From Rhopalosiphum padi (lineage: Eukaryota > Arthropoda > Insecta > Hemiptera > Aphididae), in the NCBI RefSeq assembly GCF_020882245.1, contig NC_083599.1, forward strand, positions 70,043,745 through 70,107,744: a stretch of DNA of 64,000 bases. The letters are read 5' to 3'. The position numbers and the translations under genes were made by a program. The notes under the pieces were generated by a model. That model searched no databases. It was given only the letters and a program-made list of their open reading frames with translations, and had not been told where the DNA came from. Positions 36,521-49,129 of the stretch are shown here, piece after piece (position 1 is the first letter of the stretch; each line of letters starts with the position of its first letter).

Positions 36521-38260
36521 TTTGTGATCTTTGCGCGCGACCCGTGACGAAAAACGGCGGTTGCCTAGGATGCTGGTGTGATTAAAAGTTCAAGCTGTAT
36601 GATAGGATTTTAGGGACATGTCTGGTAGCGATGGTGACGGGTGTCGATACGAGCGAATAATATACAGGCGAATAATGCCTGCAAACGAATTTAGTAGACT
36701 CAGTGGCACCATTTGAGTTTTATAATAGGGGTGCCAACATTTAAGCAGGCCAATTTTTTCAAAATAGTAAATAGATACAGATTTTTTTTGTGTGTAAGTC
36801 GATTGTATGGGGCTAAACTCTTGAAGGGTATATTTTAACGAATTCAAATTATTCATTAATGATTTATTTGCCTTTTGGTATAGATCCAAAAATATTTAGT
36901 ATAGGTACTTATATTTAACCAATGCAATTTATTCCAAATAAAATTAATATATTATAATATTATAATAACACAATATTCCATAATAAATACATTAGTGTTT
37001 TTAAATTAATTATGCTATTCTAGCTTATACCTTCTAGTTTTTATTTTAGAAAATCTATCTAATGCTTCGTTTAAATTTATTTTGTTACCATCTTCTTTTT
37101 CTATCGCTATGACCATTAAATCACTTAATATTGTTAGTTACCCATTGAAGATATAATATTATGTAATATTTTACTAAGTGTAACCGTAAGTAGTCTGTAA
37201 TGACATTATAGAAATGTTAGAAATATAGTATTGTTCTGAATTACAAGCATAATTGTATAATGGAATACCCACATAGGCCACATACACCGATGGTACGTAC
37301 CTGGCTATTATATATTTATATATAGGTACCTATATTTATACTAAATTTTATTATACCGCATTTATACCTACTCAGAGCGGGGCATGATTTCAAATCTTTC
37401 AAAATCTAAAATCCAAAATCAATTCCAGAATTCTAGTCAATTCAAAAAGGATTTTGATTTTTTATTTAAAAAATCATACATGATTGAATTTTAAAATATC
37501 ATTGAAATGGTTTTGATTTTCAAGTTAGTTTTTAAATTTTTTTTTTTTTATTGCATATTTTAACTTTTTTAAATTTAATTTTTCGAATTTGATTAATTAA
37601 TTAATTAATTAAATTATTAAAATAATAGTATTTAATATTATGTATTAACAAAAATCAAGCTGTTTTTTAAAATTGTTTATTTACTTAAAAAACTTATAGA
37701 CGTATAGTTCATGCTATAATCTAATAAAAATCTAAAAATAATAAATATTATGCGTTATTATTTATTACCTATCTACATACATAGATACATAATAATATTA
37801 TATTATACATTTTGATATTATACCTACGCATTATATAGTATTCATAACAATTAATTAATAATATATTTTAATTTTTACTCATAGGCCATAGGGCATTGCC
37901 CGTGCGCCGTCGACGCATTCTGAATTTTAATCCATGCCAATAAGACTCGAAAAAAATAGGGGAGCCAAAGTATACCCTGCGCCCCTAAGTACGAGTACGC
38001 CCTCTAAAATTAAAAAAAAAAATTTCTTTTTTTTCAATCATACACCTGAACCTCTATTTTGTTAGTCGACTACTTTTTTACAAGAATTTTTTTTATTTAG
38101 TAGCTACTTGAAGCACCATAATGTATTATAAGAGACTACACAAATTTTGCAAAAAAAAAAGTAAGAAAAACTTTTATTTTTCTTCATGATTGGCTAATTA
38201 TAGGCCAATAGAGATAGGTAATATTTCACCTCCTGTAAAAATTGTTTATTAAAAAAAAGA
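36521..38260. other. Intergenic DNA with transposon-end fragments
   Basis: At 37374-37510 a CAGAGCGGGGCATGATTTC-type end and repeated CAAAATC/GATTTTGATTT motifs look like a hAT-type terminal region. At 37880-38010 a GC-richer CATAGGGCATTGCCCGTGCG and GCGCCCCTAAGTACG patch looks like another element end. No transposase frame joins them. Confidence 0.35.
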
Positions 38261-38269
38261 CATTTGAAA

Positions 38270-38840
38270 ATGTCAGCTAAAGAAGTTATGACTTTTTTGT
38301 TTATTTTCTTCCTCTTGTGATAGGAGAATTAATACCGGAGAATGATGACTGATGAGGTTTGGGCACTTTTCCTATTATTGCTTCAAATTATAAACATTCT
38401 TTTATCATACACATTTACTGATAATGCAATTTCTCATCTTAAACAATTAATTTTACAACTTATCTCTATGTATGTTACACTTTTTAGTGATAGCCTAAAA
38501 CCAAAACATAACATTTTAGTACACTATTCAACAATAATTAAAAGTTCAGGTCCTCTTAGGTACTACCTACTGGTGTTTTCGCTATGAGGCCAAACATAAG
38601 GAATTCAAAATTTATGTATACTAGAGTAACAACTTCCAGAAAATGTAAATTTGACTATGGCTCAAAAATTTCAGTTTAAATTTGCTCAAAATGTAATGGA
38701 ATTAGAAAAAAAACATTATGTTTAAAGATAAACATAGAATTATAATAAAGACACTGAAATTAACACTATTCTTATTTAATTTCATCACAGTACACTTGTT
38801 ATACTGAGTTAAAATTTAATGGCATATTATACAAAGAAGG
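38270..38840 (+). mobile_element. Decayed transposon-derived coding fragment
   Basis: An open frame (38342-38587) with FTDNAISHLKQLI and LKPKHNILVHYSTIIKSSGPLRY, then in shifted frames TSRKNVNLTMAQKFQFKFA. This block resembles a domain I have seen as a multicopy sequence in insect genomes. The class is uncertain. Frameshifts show decay. Confidence 0.4.
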
Positions 38841-40080
38841 ATATAATCTAACCATAAATTTCAATAAATATAAATCACATTTATTTAAAATCAGTGAAAT
38901 TATAATTATTAATCAACCAGAAATTATGGTTTATTTATTTTTAGTTAAAGAAATAATATTGAATGAATTTAATTCACATATGTGTTAGTTCATATGTGGT
39001 ATTATGAATTTGATGGACCTACCATAGATATCACAACTATTCCATCTGGTAAAAAATGATATGTTTAAAACCATGTTATTAATTTGATAAGCCTCAATAC
39101 ATATATATATACCTAGGTATTGTTGTATTAAACTTTTAATGAAATATATATGTAAATAAGAAATGTTAATATTTTAAAATTAGGTTAAGTAAACCATCAT
39201 AGGTTATTGGCCTATTAGTATATGACCATAGGTAATAAGTAAAATTGCGCAATTATTTCAAATAAGTTAAACAAAACAAAACATACAATAGGTTAAGACA
39301 ACAATTATTTAACATATAACAATTTAATAAAAGATACTCAATATTGTAGTAGGGTAAGAAAACAATAATATAATTTATGCATAGTCAATAAGATACTAGG
39401 TTAAAACATAAAAAAACATAATGCAATTAGTATATAATAAGGAGGATAGAAACACCAAAACGGGGTCAGTAGTGGTGATCGTGTGACTTGGTTACTACTG
39501 ATCACCGCGTGTTAAATAAAGTATTGTTAAATATTTCGTGACTTCGAGTGTTCATTTATTGTGTATTTCGAGCAATAGGAGTATATGACAGTATCTATAT
39601 AAAAATTTATAAAAATTTTGTATAACGTTAATATGTACTAATGTACTATTTATTTATTAATTCTCACTTTATTTATAATTATTATGATTTTAATTATTTT
39701 CAGTATCTGAAAATGGAATATATTCTATACTATGTTAATCATCTATTGTATGGTTATTTTTTCAAAATTACTTTTTTTGCGGAACATACTAACATCTCCA
39801 CTTAATAAATAACCTCACCCAAAATTAGTTCAAATCTTATCTGATTTAAAGAATAATTAATTATTTTAAATAAATCAAATTATAGTAAGTTAGTAAGCTA
39901 TAATTTTAAGTATAATTAGTAGCTAGTAAGTTTTCACAAAAATTTGATTTTATTAAATACCTGTATGTTGTATGTACATAATAATACACTTATATATAAT
40001 AAACAAGTTATTGAGATCAAAACTGCTATCATAAGAAAGTCAAAAATTACTTTGTACACAAGCTACCTTAGGACAGTACT
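38841..40080. other. AT-rich intergenic DNA; possible solo-LTR-like end
   Basis: At 39450-39600 a segment with GTGATCGTGTGACTTGG, AATAAA (about 39516) and GTGTATTTCGAGCA resembles an LTR tail, but a matching 5' end was not found. Confidence 0.25.
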
Positions 40081-40089
40081 CAGTAGTAA

Positions 40090-40550
40090 CCACTAATCCA
40101 CGGGTGTAAGACTTGGTCCACGACAAAAGACGACAATAAAAAACTTGCTATATGGGAAAGAAAAATACTAAGAAATATATATGGACCGGTGTACAATGAC
40201 AACCTAGGAATTTATGAAAAGAGACACAATGAAGAGCTATATAACCTACATAAAAAACCAAATATACTCACCTATATAAGATGTAAACGTCTAAAGTGGC
40301 TAGGACATGTGTGGAGAGTTGATGGAATTTATTAAAGAATGTTCTGATAGGAAAAATAAATAAAAAACGTTCACATGGAAGACCAAGAACAAAATGAAAA
40401 GACACCGTAGAAAAGGCTATAAGACTGATAGATGAGAAACGAGAATATAACATTAGACTGGACTTAGGACAGAGAAAAATGGAGAAGTTTACTAATGGCA
40501 TGTGCAGGTCCTTAATGGACCGTTAAGATGTTGAAGAAGAAGAAGAAGGT
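40090..40550 (+). mobile_element. 3' fragment of a non-LTR retrotransposon
   Basis: In changing + frames the C-terminal tail of a LINE ORF2 is visible: WERKILRNIYGPVYNDN, NEELYNLHKKPNIL, RCKRLKWLGHVWRVDG and HGRPRTK. It ends in a (GAA)n tract (about 40533-40548), as many LINEs end in a simple repeat. It is 5'-truncated, as is usual for LINE insertions. It differs from the LINE at 12.9-15.9 kb. Confidence 0.8.
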
Positions 40551-42106
40551 ATATATAAAATAAGTAACTAGAGTTTTGGATTTGTTGATTAGTTTATGTA
40601 ATAACTAATAATTAAAATTGAAATAATTAAAAAAATATATTAACTACCTATGTTAACCTTTATTATTTAATCTAACTCAACTATACTAACAAGATAATTG
40701 TAATTTTAATAAGACTCATTAATACAATAATTTTGAGTTGTTAATTTAAAAATTGTTATTGAATAGTATTAATTATGATTATGATAATAAGAATATTTTC
40801 ATTTGAAAATAGTAGTTATTAATTTAACAAGACTATTGTTAATACTATAAGATTGATATTCAGAATATTATTATCATATTAACAATTAAACATTTTGTTG
40901 GTTTGACAAAAAAACGAATAATGACAAGAGAATTATCAAACCAACTTAGTTATTTTTAAATTTGATCAGGATTTTTTTTTTAGTGCACTGTTTAAATTTG
41001 TATTTATTATTTTAGTTATTGGTGAAATTTAATTTTCAATCCATATTATAAAATTCACAGTTATTCAAAATACACTCTTTGTACCTATATGACATATGTA
41101 CATTATATGTATAACAGTATAATTATTGGTCAAATTCAATCTTTAAATGGGCTGGAACGTATCATATATAAAAGAGTAATATTTAAGCAATAAAATTCGT
41201 ATGACGATGAGTACCTACATTTGCGCTGTGTCAGTGGTGAGAAGAAAATAAACGTTATTATTAGGACTGGACTTTGTACTTAAATACATATTTTAACATT
41301 ATTTGTAAAATGCCTACATTTTTTTTACATAATTCGTAAATTTTGACAATTTTGGTGGTTTAGTAGTATCATACATTTATACTTTGATAATAGTACTCAT
41401 AAAATTTGTAATTGTATAATGTATATTGCATATAGGAAATAAGTATATGAAAGTATTAGTTAAATATTAATAACTTGATTATAGTTTATCTTACTTGTTT
41501 TTGTTCGATAACTATACATTAATGATCTTCGATTATAGGTACTTTATATTCAACAATTATTACTTTTATTAGACAAAATATATTTGCGAATTTTCAACAG
41601 TGTCAGTACTTGAGTTCGCGTGGTTATGAAAATATCTTTATATTTTATATTTTTTAAATTACATTGATTAGAAATTAAAAACAATTAATTGTAAATTATT
41701 CTTAAATTATTTAGAATTTTATTTTTATTTTACACGTTAACATAATTTAAAATTGTTCTTATTACATGTTTTTTGTTTTATACTACATAATTTGGCCATT
41801 TTAATTACATATAAATCCCAGCCCTAGGTGTTATAAAGGAAGTTGCTTTACTTCGATTATTTATAATGTTATAATATGCGATGATGAAAGTAGGTTTAAA
41901 TTTATTAAATGGTTCACAAAAAAAAAATAATCGAAAATAATTCGGCCTATTTAATTACATGAAATAATGAATATATTTACATAGCAACGGACTGTATAGT
42001 CATTTGACGCGGTTATTAAATTAGCATTTTAAATTTAGAGACACAGTTAGAACATATAATCAACTAATTTTAATAACGTATTTTAAAATATACCTAAAGC
42101 AAAATT
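40551..42106. other. AT-rich region upstream of regucalcin
   Basis: No coding or element structure. A TATATAAA (41165-41172) and a GTGTCAGTGG initiator-like site (41228-41237) are present but 66 bases apart, which is too far for a normal TATA-initiator pair. The true promoter was not identified. Confidence 0.3.
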
Positions 42107-43738
42107 ATGGAGTCATGTTGCCCAAAGAAATGCTCACCACCGCCAACTCCGGTATAAATAATATTCGCTAATATGTTACCGCTAAAAAAAAAAATAAGCT
42201 GAATGCTATAAGTGTCGAAAATGTATCTTATGTTCAAGGACATCTATAGAAAAACTAATTACAATTGTTATTTTAATTTCTATTTAAGTACCTATTAAGG
42301 AATACTTTAATAGTTGTAAGTAATAAATAGGTTACCTAAGTCTTCTTGTAACAGTGCTCACCAAAATTAAACAAATGTTTTAATTCACGATTCTAAATAG
42401 AATTTTTAAGAAATATTTAACCATTATAGTTTAACAATACCAATACCATACAGTATAATTTTAATTATATTTTTATCACTAGATGAACTGCAACATTCAA
42501 CGAGTATCTCCACCTTTGGAACTTGGAGAAGGTCCACACTGGCATCAGTGTACTCAGAGCTTGTATTTCGTGGACGTACACAAAAAGAAAATTAACAAAT
42601 ACCATCCAGAAACCAGCTGTTATACTACCGCTACAATAGGTAAGTTCTGTATGCGTTACGGTATTATAATTAATATATATATATTAAACAATGTTTGTAT
42701 GTCTTTCTCAGATTGCTGCGATCCCTTGAGTTTCATTATCCCAGTGGCTAACCAAAGTAACACTTTCTTGGTTGGCTTAGGCCCTGCTATAGGTTTAGTA
42801 AGATGGGACGGATGTTCGAATAGGGCAGAGTACAGGTACTTAAAAACAATTGACAAAACTCCGGGCAATCGTTTAAACGATGCAAAAGCTGACGCCTCCG
42901 GTCGTCTGTGGGTAGGTAAGTACTCGGAGGGTTGTTGTGAAGGTGAATGTTAGGCCATGGAATATTGATGTTTTAAGCCGGTTAATTTTTTCAAGGATCT
43001 ATGGGATCTGAGATTGACAACTCAGGTAATTACCATAAGTGTAGAGGCTCACTGTACTCTGTGGATTTCGACGGCACCGTCACTAAAAGGTTGTCGAACA
43101 TTAGTATCTCCAACGGTATGGCGTGGAGTTTGGACAATAAACTGTTCTACTACATAGACACTTACAAGTATGCGGTCGAGGCGTATAATTTTGATCTTGC
43201 TTCGGGAAATATCTGTAAGTAGCCCCTATGGTCGTAATATTAGATTTTATTAGTTTACGAAACAATATTATAAGTATTTTATTGGGTGTCTTTATTGTGC
43301 AGGCAACGGAAGAGTAATTTTTGATTTTAGATGCCAAAATATAACCGGTGATCCAGATGGTATGACTATCGATACAGACGGTAACCTGTGGGTAGCATGT
43401 TACAATAGTAATCACGTGAGTTTTCAAAGGATAATATTTTATTTATAGTATTAATTTTAAAACATGTTTGATTATTATTTTTGCAATAGATTATAAAAAT
43501 TAATCCCAACACAAGCACAGTGTTGACGACTATCGAATTTCCTGCCTATCAGATCACATCCGTCGCTTTTGGTGGCCCAAACTTAGATCAGCTTTATGTG
43601 ACCACAGCAAGTTACCGAACAACCGATTCACAAAAGTCAAAACTACCGTATTCCGGAACTCTGTTTCGAGTTATCGATACATGCTCAACCGGTTTTAACG
43701 GCGCACCTGTTAAAATTAACTTGTGCTCATTAAATTAG
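42107..43738 (+). CDS. RGN: Regucalcin / SMP-30 family protein (gluconolactonase-like), six coding exons
   Basis: Family: six-bladed beta-propeller metal-binding proteins that hydrolyse sugar lactones and bind calcium in the cytosol. Exons: 42107-42151, 42483-42639, 42712-42915, 42996-43214, 43303-43415, 43490-43738, all GT-AG with consistent phases, giving 328 residues (vertebrate regucalcin about 299). The metal ligands are present: Glu31 in LELGEGPHW, Asn175 in SISNGMAWS, Asp227 in GDPDGMTID. The substrate-site Asn123 is in NRLNDAKAD. The hallmarks RGSLYSVD, LWVACYN and SVAFGG are all present. Exon 1 adds a Cys/Pro-rich leader (MESCCPKKCSPPPTP) with good start context (A at -3, G at +4). 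The second possible start is the ATG opening exon 2, right after its acceptor. No signal peptide. AATAAA follows at 43768. The gene looks intact and functional. Confidence 0.93.
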
Positions 43739-43767
43739 TTGTGCGCAATATATAGATATAACAACAA

Positions 43768-43773
43768 AATAAA
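43768..43773 (+). terminator. Poly(A) signal of regucalcin
   Basis: AATAAA lies 30 bases after the TAG stop. Confidence 0.75.
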
Positions 43774-43799
43774 GATTTATAAGTAGCTACAAAATATCC

Positions 43800-45079
43800 A
43801 TTTTTGTTTATTAAAGTAAGAATTAAATATTTTTATAATTTTTATGGCTGCATATAAAGTGTGACGAAATTACTTTGTCCTTTTTTTAAAATGTAGGTAT
43901 ATTATAGAAACCACAATAAAACTTAATATGAGTAAAAAGATATGTCAATTACATTACCTTATATATTTTAGTTAATATTTTATTAATACAAAGGTAATCG
44001 ACATATAATTTAAATTAGTATTAAAATCATAAAAATCATATAAAAGTAACTAAAAAATTAAAAAATGTTAAAAAATTTGAAGAAAAAAAATTGTGTTTTA
44101 TTAAATATTATCACAAGGCATACTCTACTGCGGGCAAATATTACAAATCAATTGTAACTTTATAATATTTGATAGACTTATTTAAATAATTATTTTTTAC
44201 AATATTAATAACTAACTATTATTCGTTATTGATAGTTAATAATTATATAAATATATATTATTAATTTTACTTTTATTTTTTATCAACTACTAACTAGTAA
44301 TGATTATTGATTATTATTAGAGCCCGGTTTTATAATATGCAAATTCATATTCTTCTACTATTTGCCTAGAATACTTTTGATAACAAATGTTAACGTTTCG
44401 TTATGTGTAGATTCTATATGGTTAATTTTTATTTCTATATGTTTTTGTATATTTGAATAAAAATGCATATTAATTTCATATCACTGGTCTTCTGAATAGT
44501 TGCATAAATGCTGCATATTCTACAACTATAATAATAATAATCATTAAAGCTATATCTTTATTCAATAAAATAGTCATATTTACGATAATCGTAAATAACC
44601 CATTACCTATAATGTACATCGATAAGTTATCGGAAAACAACGAAAAATATTAGATTTTCTAGTGATAAATTTGGTCAGGTATAGATTTTGCTTGATCTAA
44701 ACTTACAAATGTTATTTCAAAAAATAATGGATATTCTACATTGAAAAAAAATGATTAACAGTGAGATAACGAAATGTGACGAAGACACAGTTAAATTTTG
44801 TATCAAAACCATAAATTATAGTTTACTAATTTGTAAAAAAAAATCATTTTGCATATTTTTGCATATTTATGAAATGAATTATAACCAATTTAAAGAATAT
44901 TACAATAATCTGATAAAAGTTATAATTAGTATTTTTATTATTTATTTTTTACTACGAGTATTGTATTTAAATATTAAGTATCTGGTTTATTAATGAATAA
45001 AAATTAAACGTTTTTTAAATAATGGTTTTGAAAAAACATAGTCGTATATTATATTTTGTATAATGATAGTATTTATAAA
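43800..45079. other. AT-rich DNA with hAT-type remnants
   Basis: At 44320-44350 an AGAGCCCGGTTTTATAATATG end and several TGCATATTT/AAATTCATATT motifs (44335-44880) are typical of a hAT-like element end. A short open frame at 44751-44993 is AT-driven low-complexity sequence and is not called. Confidence 0.35.
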
Positions 45080-46357
45080 CAGGGCCGTTCTAAGACCAGG
45101 CCCATGCCTCAAGCCACACGGCTTAGACTTCTCGTTTGGGCCCCGCGCTCACGCATTTGTAAAATCTTTCGTTTTCTTTAAACATAACGATTTGCATATA
45201 TATATTACGAATTTGCACTAAGTTCATTAATATGGTATAATTTATTAAATAAATAAGCAAAACTTTGCAAATGAAAATATTTCAATTGATTTTGCTGTAA
45301 ATAATTTTAAAGACCCAAAGGAATTTTAATTAAAAATCGATAAAATGGATTTAATGAAGCAAAAACATATTTATAAAATTATAAACAAATCGATATTATA
45401 TCAGTTTAAACCTAAAAGCAAAATTTTGAAAAAAAAATGTTTAGGTATGAAAGTTCTAATCATTTGTCAACGATTTTTTTTTTACCAATATTAGATCAAG
45501 GAATTATATCTATCAATCAAAGATTAACCCAATTGGATTATTTTCACAATTATTTCTCTTTGATATTAGCAATTTATCTACTGTTGATTCGGATACATTG
45601 ATAAAGAGTTGCCAAGATCAGCAAGATTTACAGATTCTTTTACAGATTGGCGAAAACATGGAAATAAGTGGAGCTGAATTGTATGATGAACTTTGTCTTC
45701 TCTCAGAAATAATAAAAAAAGGTACTTCACCTCTTCAAGTTTTACAAACAATCCTTAGCAATAGTGTTAGTGATGACTGCAGACTGATGTTTATTCTAAT
45801 GTTGCTAAAGCATTAAGGATTATGCATACATAACCAGTTACAACAGCAACAGCAAAAAGATCATTCTCTAAATTAAAATTAATAAAAGATTACCTAAGAA
45901 CTACATTAGATCAGAAAGAAACCACAAATTTAGCGATAATATCAATTGAACATGAAATAGTACTATAGTAGACGAAATAGGTTTTGATGATATTGTTGCT
46001 TATCTTAAATCAAGAAAAATTAATTTTTAATTATTATTTTTATATTTTTTGTTACCTACAAATCGACAATATTGATATATTATAAATTTAGAAATATTAT
46101 AAAAATATATCACAATTTAATCATAATATAGAGTATATATTATATGTGTTACCTATAGCTATGTATATGATACAAAATAATTTTAATAAAGGTAACAAAG
46201 ATAGTTTAAGTGAGATACTGGTAAAGGTAATAGGTAAAAATACTTAGCATATGCTTACATTGAAATGGTAGAGGTACGGAAGTGTAATTACTAATTACCC
46301 TTGTTCGGAACGAACTACATATTTTTGTAGGCCCCGCAATTTTTAGGAATGGCCCTG
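45080..46357 (+). mobile_element. hAT-superfamily element remnant with both ends
   Basis: Ends CAGGGCCGTTCTAAGA (45080) and TTAGGAATGGCCCTG (46357) are imperfect inverted repeats with the hAT-typical CAGGG start. Flanks TTTATAAA (45072-45079) and CTTATAAT (46358-46365) agree at 6 of 8 bases, consistent with an aged 8-bp target duplication. Inside (+), the ORF at 45598-45816 carries GAELYDELCLLSEIIKKG. In shifted frames TATAKRSFSKLKLIKDYLR follows (about 45845-45900), the dimerisation block of ZMYM/hAT transposases. Most of the transposase is deleted. Confidence 0.8.
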
Positions 46358-46516
46358 CTTATAATATTTTATTTATTTATTTATAATTTTTGATATATTA
46401 TTCAATAATTATTCATGTACACATTTTCAATTTTCATACCAAATTATTACTGATGATAACCCTAATATATATGTAACCAAAAAATTAATGTTTACATTAA
46501 ATTACAGAATTAAAAA

Positions 46517-46824
46517 ATGGAATCACTTAATCATGTCTGTAAAATACCTAATAGAGGAATTGCTAATTTAAGAGCAACAAAACATCGAATGCGAGAAAAG
46601 GGAAGAAGAATAGAAAAAGAAACATTTTATACGGTTATATATCATTTTTAAATTATATCGGTAGAAAATATCATTTACGTTTAGGTAGTCATCTAACAAA
46701 TTTATATTATCAATTAGATGATTTAAAAAATGGTAATCGTGAAAATATTTCTTATTCAGTATTCTCCAATTCCTGGCTACTTTTAACTAATTTTATTTTA
46801 ATAATATTATTGTTTAAATATTGA
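46517..46824 (+). pseudogene. Small basic ORF with a C-terminal membrane segment, split by a -1 frameshift
   Basis: ATG at 46517 follows an acceptor-like ATTACAG by 10 bases. The first frame (44 codons: CKIPNRGIANL, KHRMREKGRRIEK) ends at TAA (46649). Read one base back at the run CATTTTTAA, translation continues NYIGRKYHLRLGSH, LYYQLDDLKNGN and ends in a hydrophobic anchor (SWLLLTNFILIILLFKY) at TGA 46822-46824. A lost T in the homopolymer explains this most simply. No family is recognised. Confidence 0.3.
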
Positions 46825-47142
46825 TTACTATTTTATAAATAAATATATTATATATTTTGTGCACTAAACAATGACAACAATAACAATATACATTAAATTT
46901 GCCTCGTTGCAGGTTGTTATAGACAGTTTCAAACAATTATGGGGTTATAGGTACCTTTAGCAGCTCTATGGCTCATAATCATTCCAAAAGGCTTTTTAAA
47001 ATCCGATAATTGTCGATTAACCGTTATTATATTACAATTCACTTATGAAATAAAAAAAATTCAAAAAGTCGGTGCGTGTAGATACTTAGTGATTTATTCT
47101 TTGATATAAAAAATGCCAGTGTTATTTACATTGAACACTTAC

Positions 47143-47526
47143 CTCGCAGTAGCATATGTGCACTCGTGCGGTAGCATCGATGATGTAGCTGGGACGATTA
47201 CTGTTCGATCACTGCGGACGACGGGCGCGATATATGAGGGTGAGAGATGAGAGCAAATCGAATATCGTGTTATATAATATGTTTGTATACTGTATAGTGT
47301 ATAGTAATACATTTTTTGGGTGTGTGATGATGGGGGTAGTGGTGGTAGTGGTGGTGGTGATGGCTTTGACAAGGGTAGATACGGGACTACTGGTACAGGA
47401 TCGCGTCCCCTCGGCTTGTGCAAGCACAACTTTGCTGGGAACGACCTGCATTGTTGCCAACCCCAGCCGAACGACTCCGGCCACCGATAGTTCACACAAC
47501 AAGATTTTCAATATGAACAAATTCAC
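47143..47526 (-). other. Candidate 5' exon, minus strand
   Basis: A GC-richer island ends at a near-perfect donor on the minus strand (GCGAG|GTAAGTG, donor 47142-47141). Two frames are open, one with MQVVPSKVVLAQAEG and a Thr run and one with a Pro-rich SKPSPPPLPPLPPSS. The Thr and Pro runs come from a (GGT)n/(ACC)n patch at 47337-47362. Whether it is coding is undecided; a first exon with a long 5' UTR is plausible. Confidence 0.35.
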
Positions 47527-47579
47527 GAAATGTCAGACGTCGATTATGGTAAACAATATTTTTTTTTTTAGTTGAAAAA

Positions 47580-48160
47580 CTACTTGGGCTGACGCAAAGT
47601 GACCTTGTTTATAAACTCAAACATATTTTCGCTTATTTAAAAATCAAACCACTTAAATTACCTGATTCGTTTGTTAAGCATAATACAATATTTATAGCTA
47701 ATATATTTTTTACTTTCATAAATCCGTTTTCGATATTAATTTGATCGAGTTATTGCAGGCGCGCGCATATTTTGTATCACTTGCAACCGATGCGAGTAAT
47801 CGTTAGAAGTTACACATGGACTACGCATCACATAATAAATAATTTATTATATCTACTCACGAAAACACCGGCGTCGAATTAACTGATTGTTACAACAATT
47901 AACATTGATTACTAAGAATACAAATCAATTTTTTTGAATTCATGAAATATAGATTTTTTAATAAGAAATTTTAATAACGTATCAATTAATTCTCTTATAT
48001 AATTTGAATTTATTTATTTATTGCATTTTTGAATTTTGGATTAATTAATTTTTTTTTTAAATCATTGTATGGTATTTTTCACAATTTTTTCCCTTGTATT
48101 TAAAATATAAGATCCTATATAATTATTTTTAATTAATGTAGTGTGTTTGGACTCGAAGGT
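47580..48160. other. AT-rich DNA; no feature supported
   Basis: Long T/A stretches. Nothing beyond low-complexity sequence is visible. Confidence 0.4.
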
Positions 48161-48164
48161 GGAT

Positions 48165-48935
48165 ACAAAGGGGGACAATAAGGGAATTTTTACGCATAAC
48201 CACTTCGACAAAATCGATTTTTTGATTTTGCTGTAACTCAAAAACGAATCATTGTAAATAGGTACTTGACATTTTCACCAATTTTATATGAGCATTATCT
48301 ATTTACGATTAAATTTTCAAAATATTTGGAATTTTTTAAACTATTTATAGACCATTGAAATTTTCAATTTTTCTAAAAAAATTTTCTTGAAATACCGATA
48401 AAAAAAATTTGGCTTTCCAAAAAATTTTTAAAATTTATTACAAGGTTTATTGTAAGTTGTTCTTATTGTATTAAAAAAAAAAAAAATCAAAAATCGTTTG
48501 TTACAATTTTTGTTTATAAGCATTTAAAGTTCAAATGTTTATGAAATATATCAAAATCACGAAAACTTGCAAAGAATTTTGAAGTTGAAAATTCGTAAAA
48601 TTTGTGTAATTTATATCTAAGGTTAAAAAACCCAACCCAATAAGGTTCTCCATAATTTTTTCTTCAAATAACTGTAAAAAAAAATTCCAGCGTCAATATA
48701 GAAAAAATTTTAACGATATATTACAATTTAAATATAGATAATATTGTAATAATGTAATATATCCTACTAATTATCCTAGACTGATAAATAATCTCCATTC
48801 AGAATCGTTTTTCTTATACAATGATTGTGATACCTAGCTGTCATTGCATTCAAATTTAACACATTCATTATAGTGACCTACTCATCTCCATCTCTATTAT
48901 ACAGCAGAACGATATCCACTTGCCCGCCTTTTTTT
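48165..48935. repeat. Interspersed repeat, copy 2 (family of 2516-2990)
   Basis: Same ordered landmarks as copy 1, with additional sequence between them (about 48260-48650), so this copy is fuller. It ends with TCTCCATCTCTATTATACAGCAGAACG and CACTTGCCCGCC. Confidence 0.75.
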
Positions 48936-49129
48936 TATTATTAGTAAATGCATCTTTAAGTATTATATAATATTATATTAATATACTTAATATAGTAATA
49001 TACATACAAAAATTAAATTAAAATCCAAGTGCATTTTATACTATAATTTTTAATATTTTAAATGCAATTTTTGCATTTTTTTGAGATTTAAAATGCATTT
49101 TTCAAAGTGTTTAGTGCATTAAATTCACA

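Noticed and set aside
39430..39600. Solo LTR
   Set aside because: An LTR-tail-like end with AATAAA is present, but no matching start, inverted TG/CA pair or target duplication could be identified.
41165..41237. TATA plus initiator as the regucalcin promoter
   Set aside because: The two motifs are 66 bases apart and nearly 1 kb upstream of the first coding exon; neither is convincing in such AT-rich DNA.
43101..43427. 108-codon minus ORF over regucalcin
   Set aside because: Antisense to supported regucalcin exons and introns.
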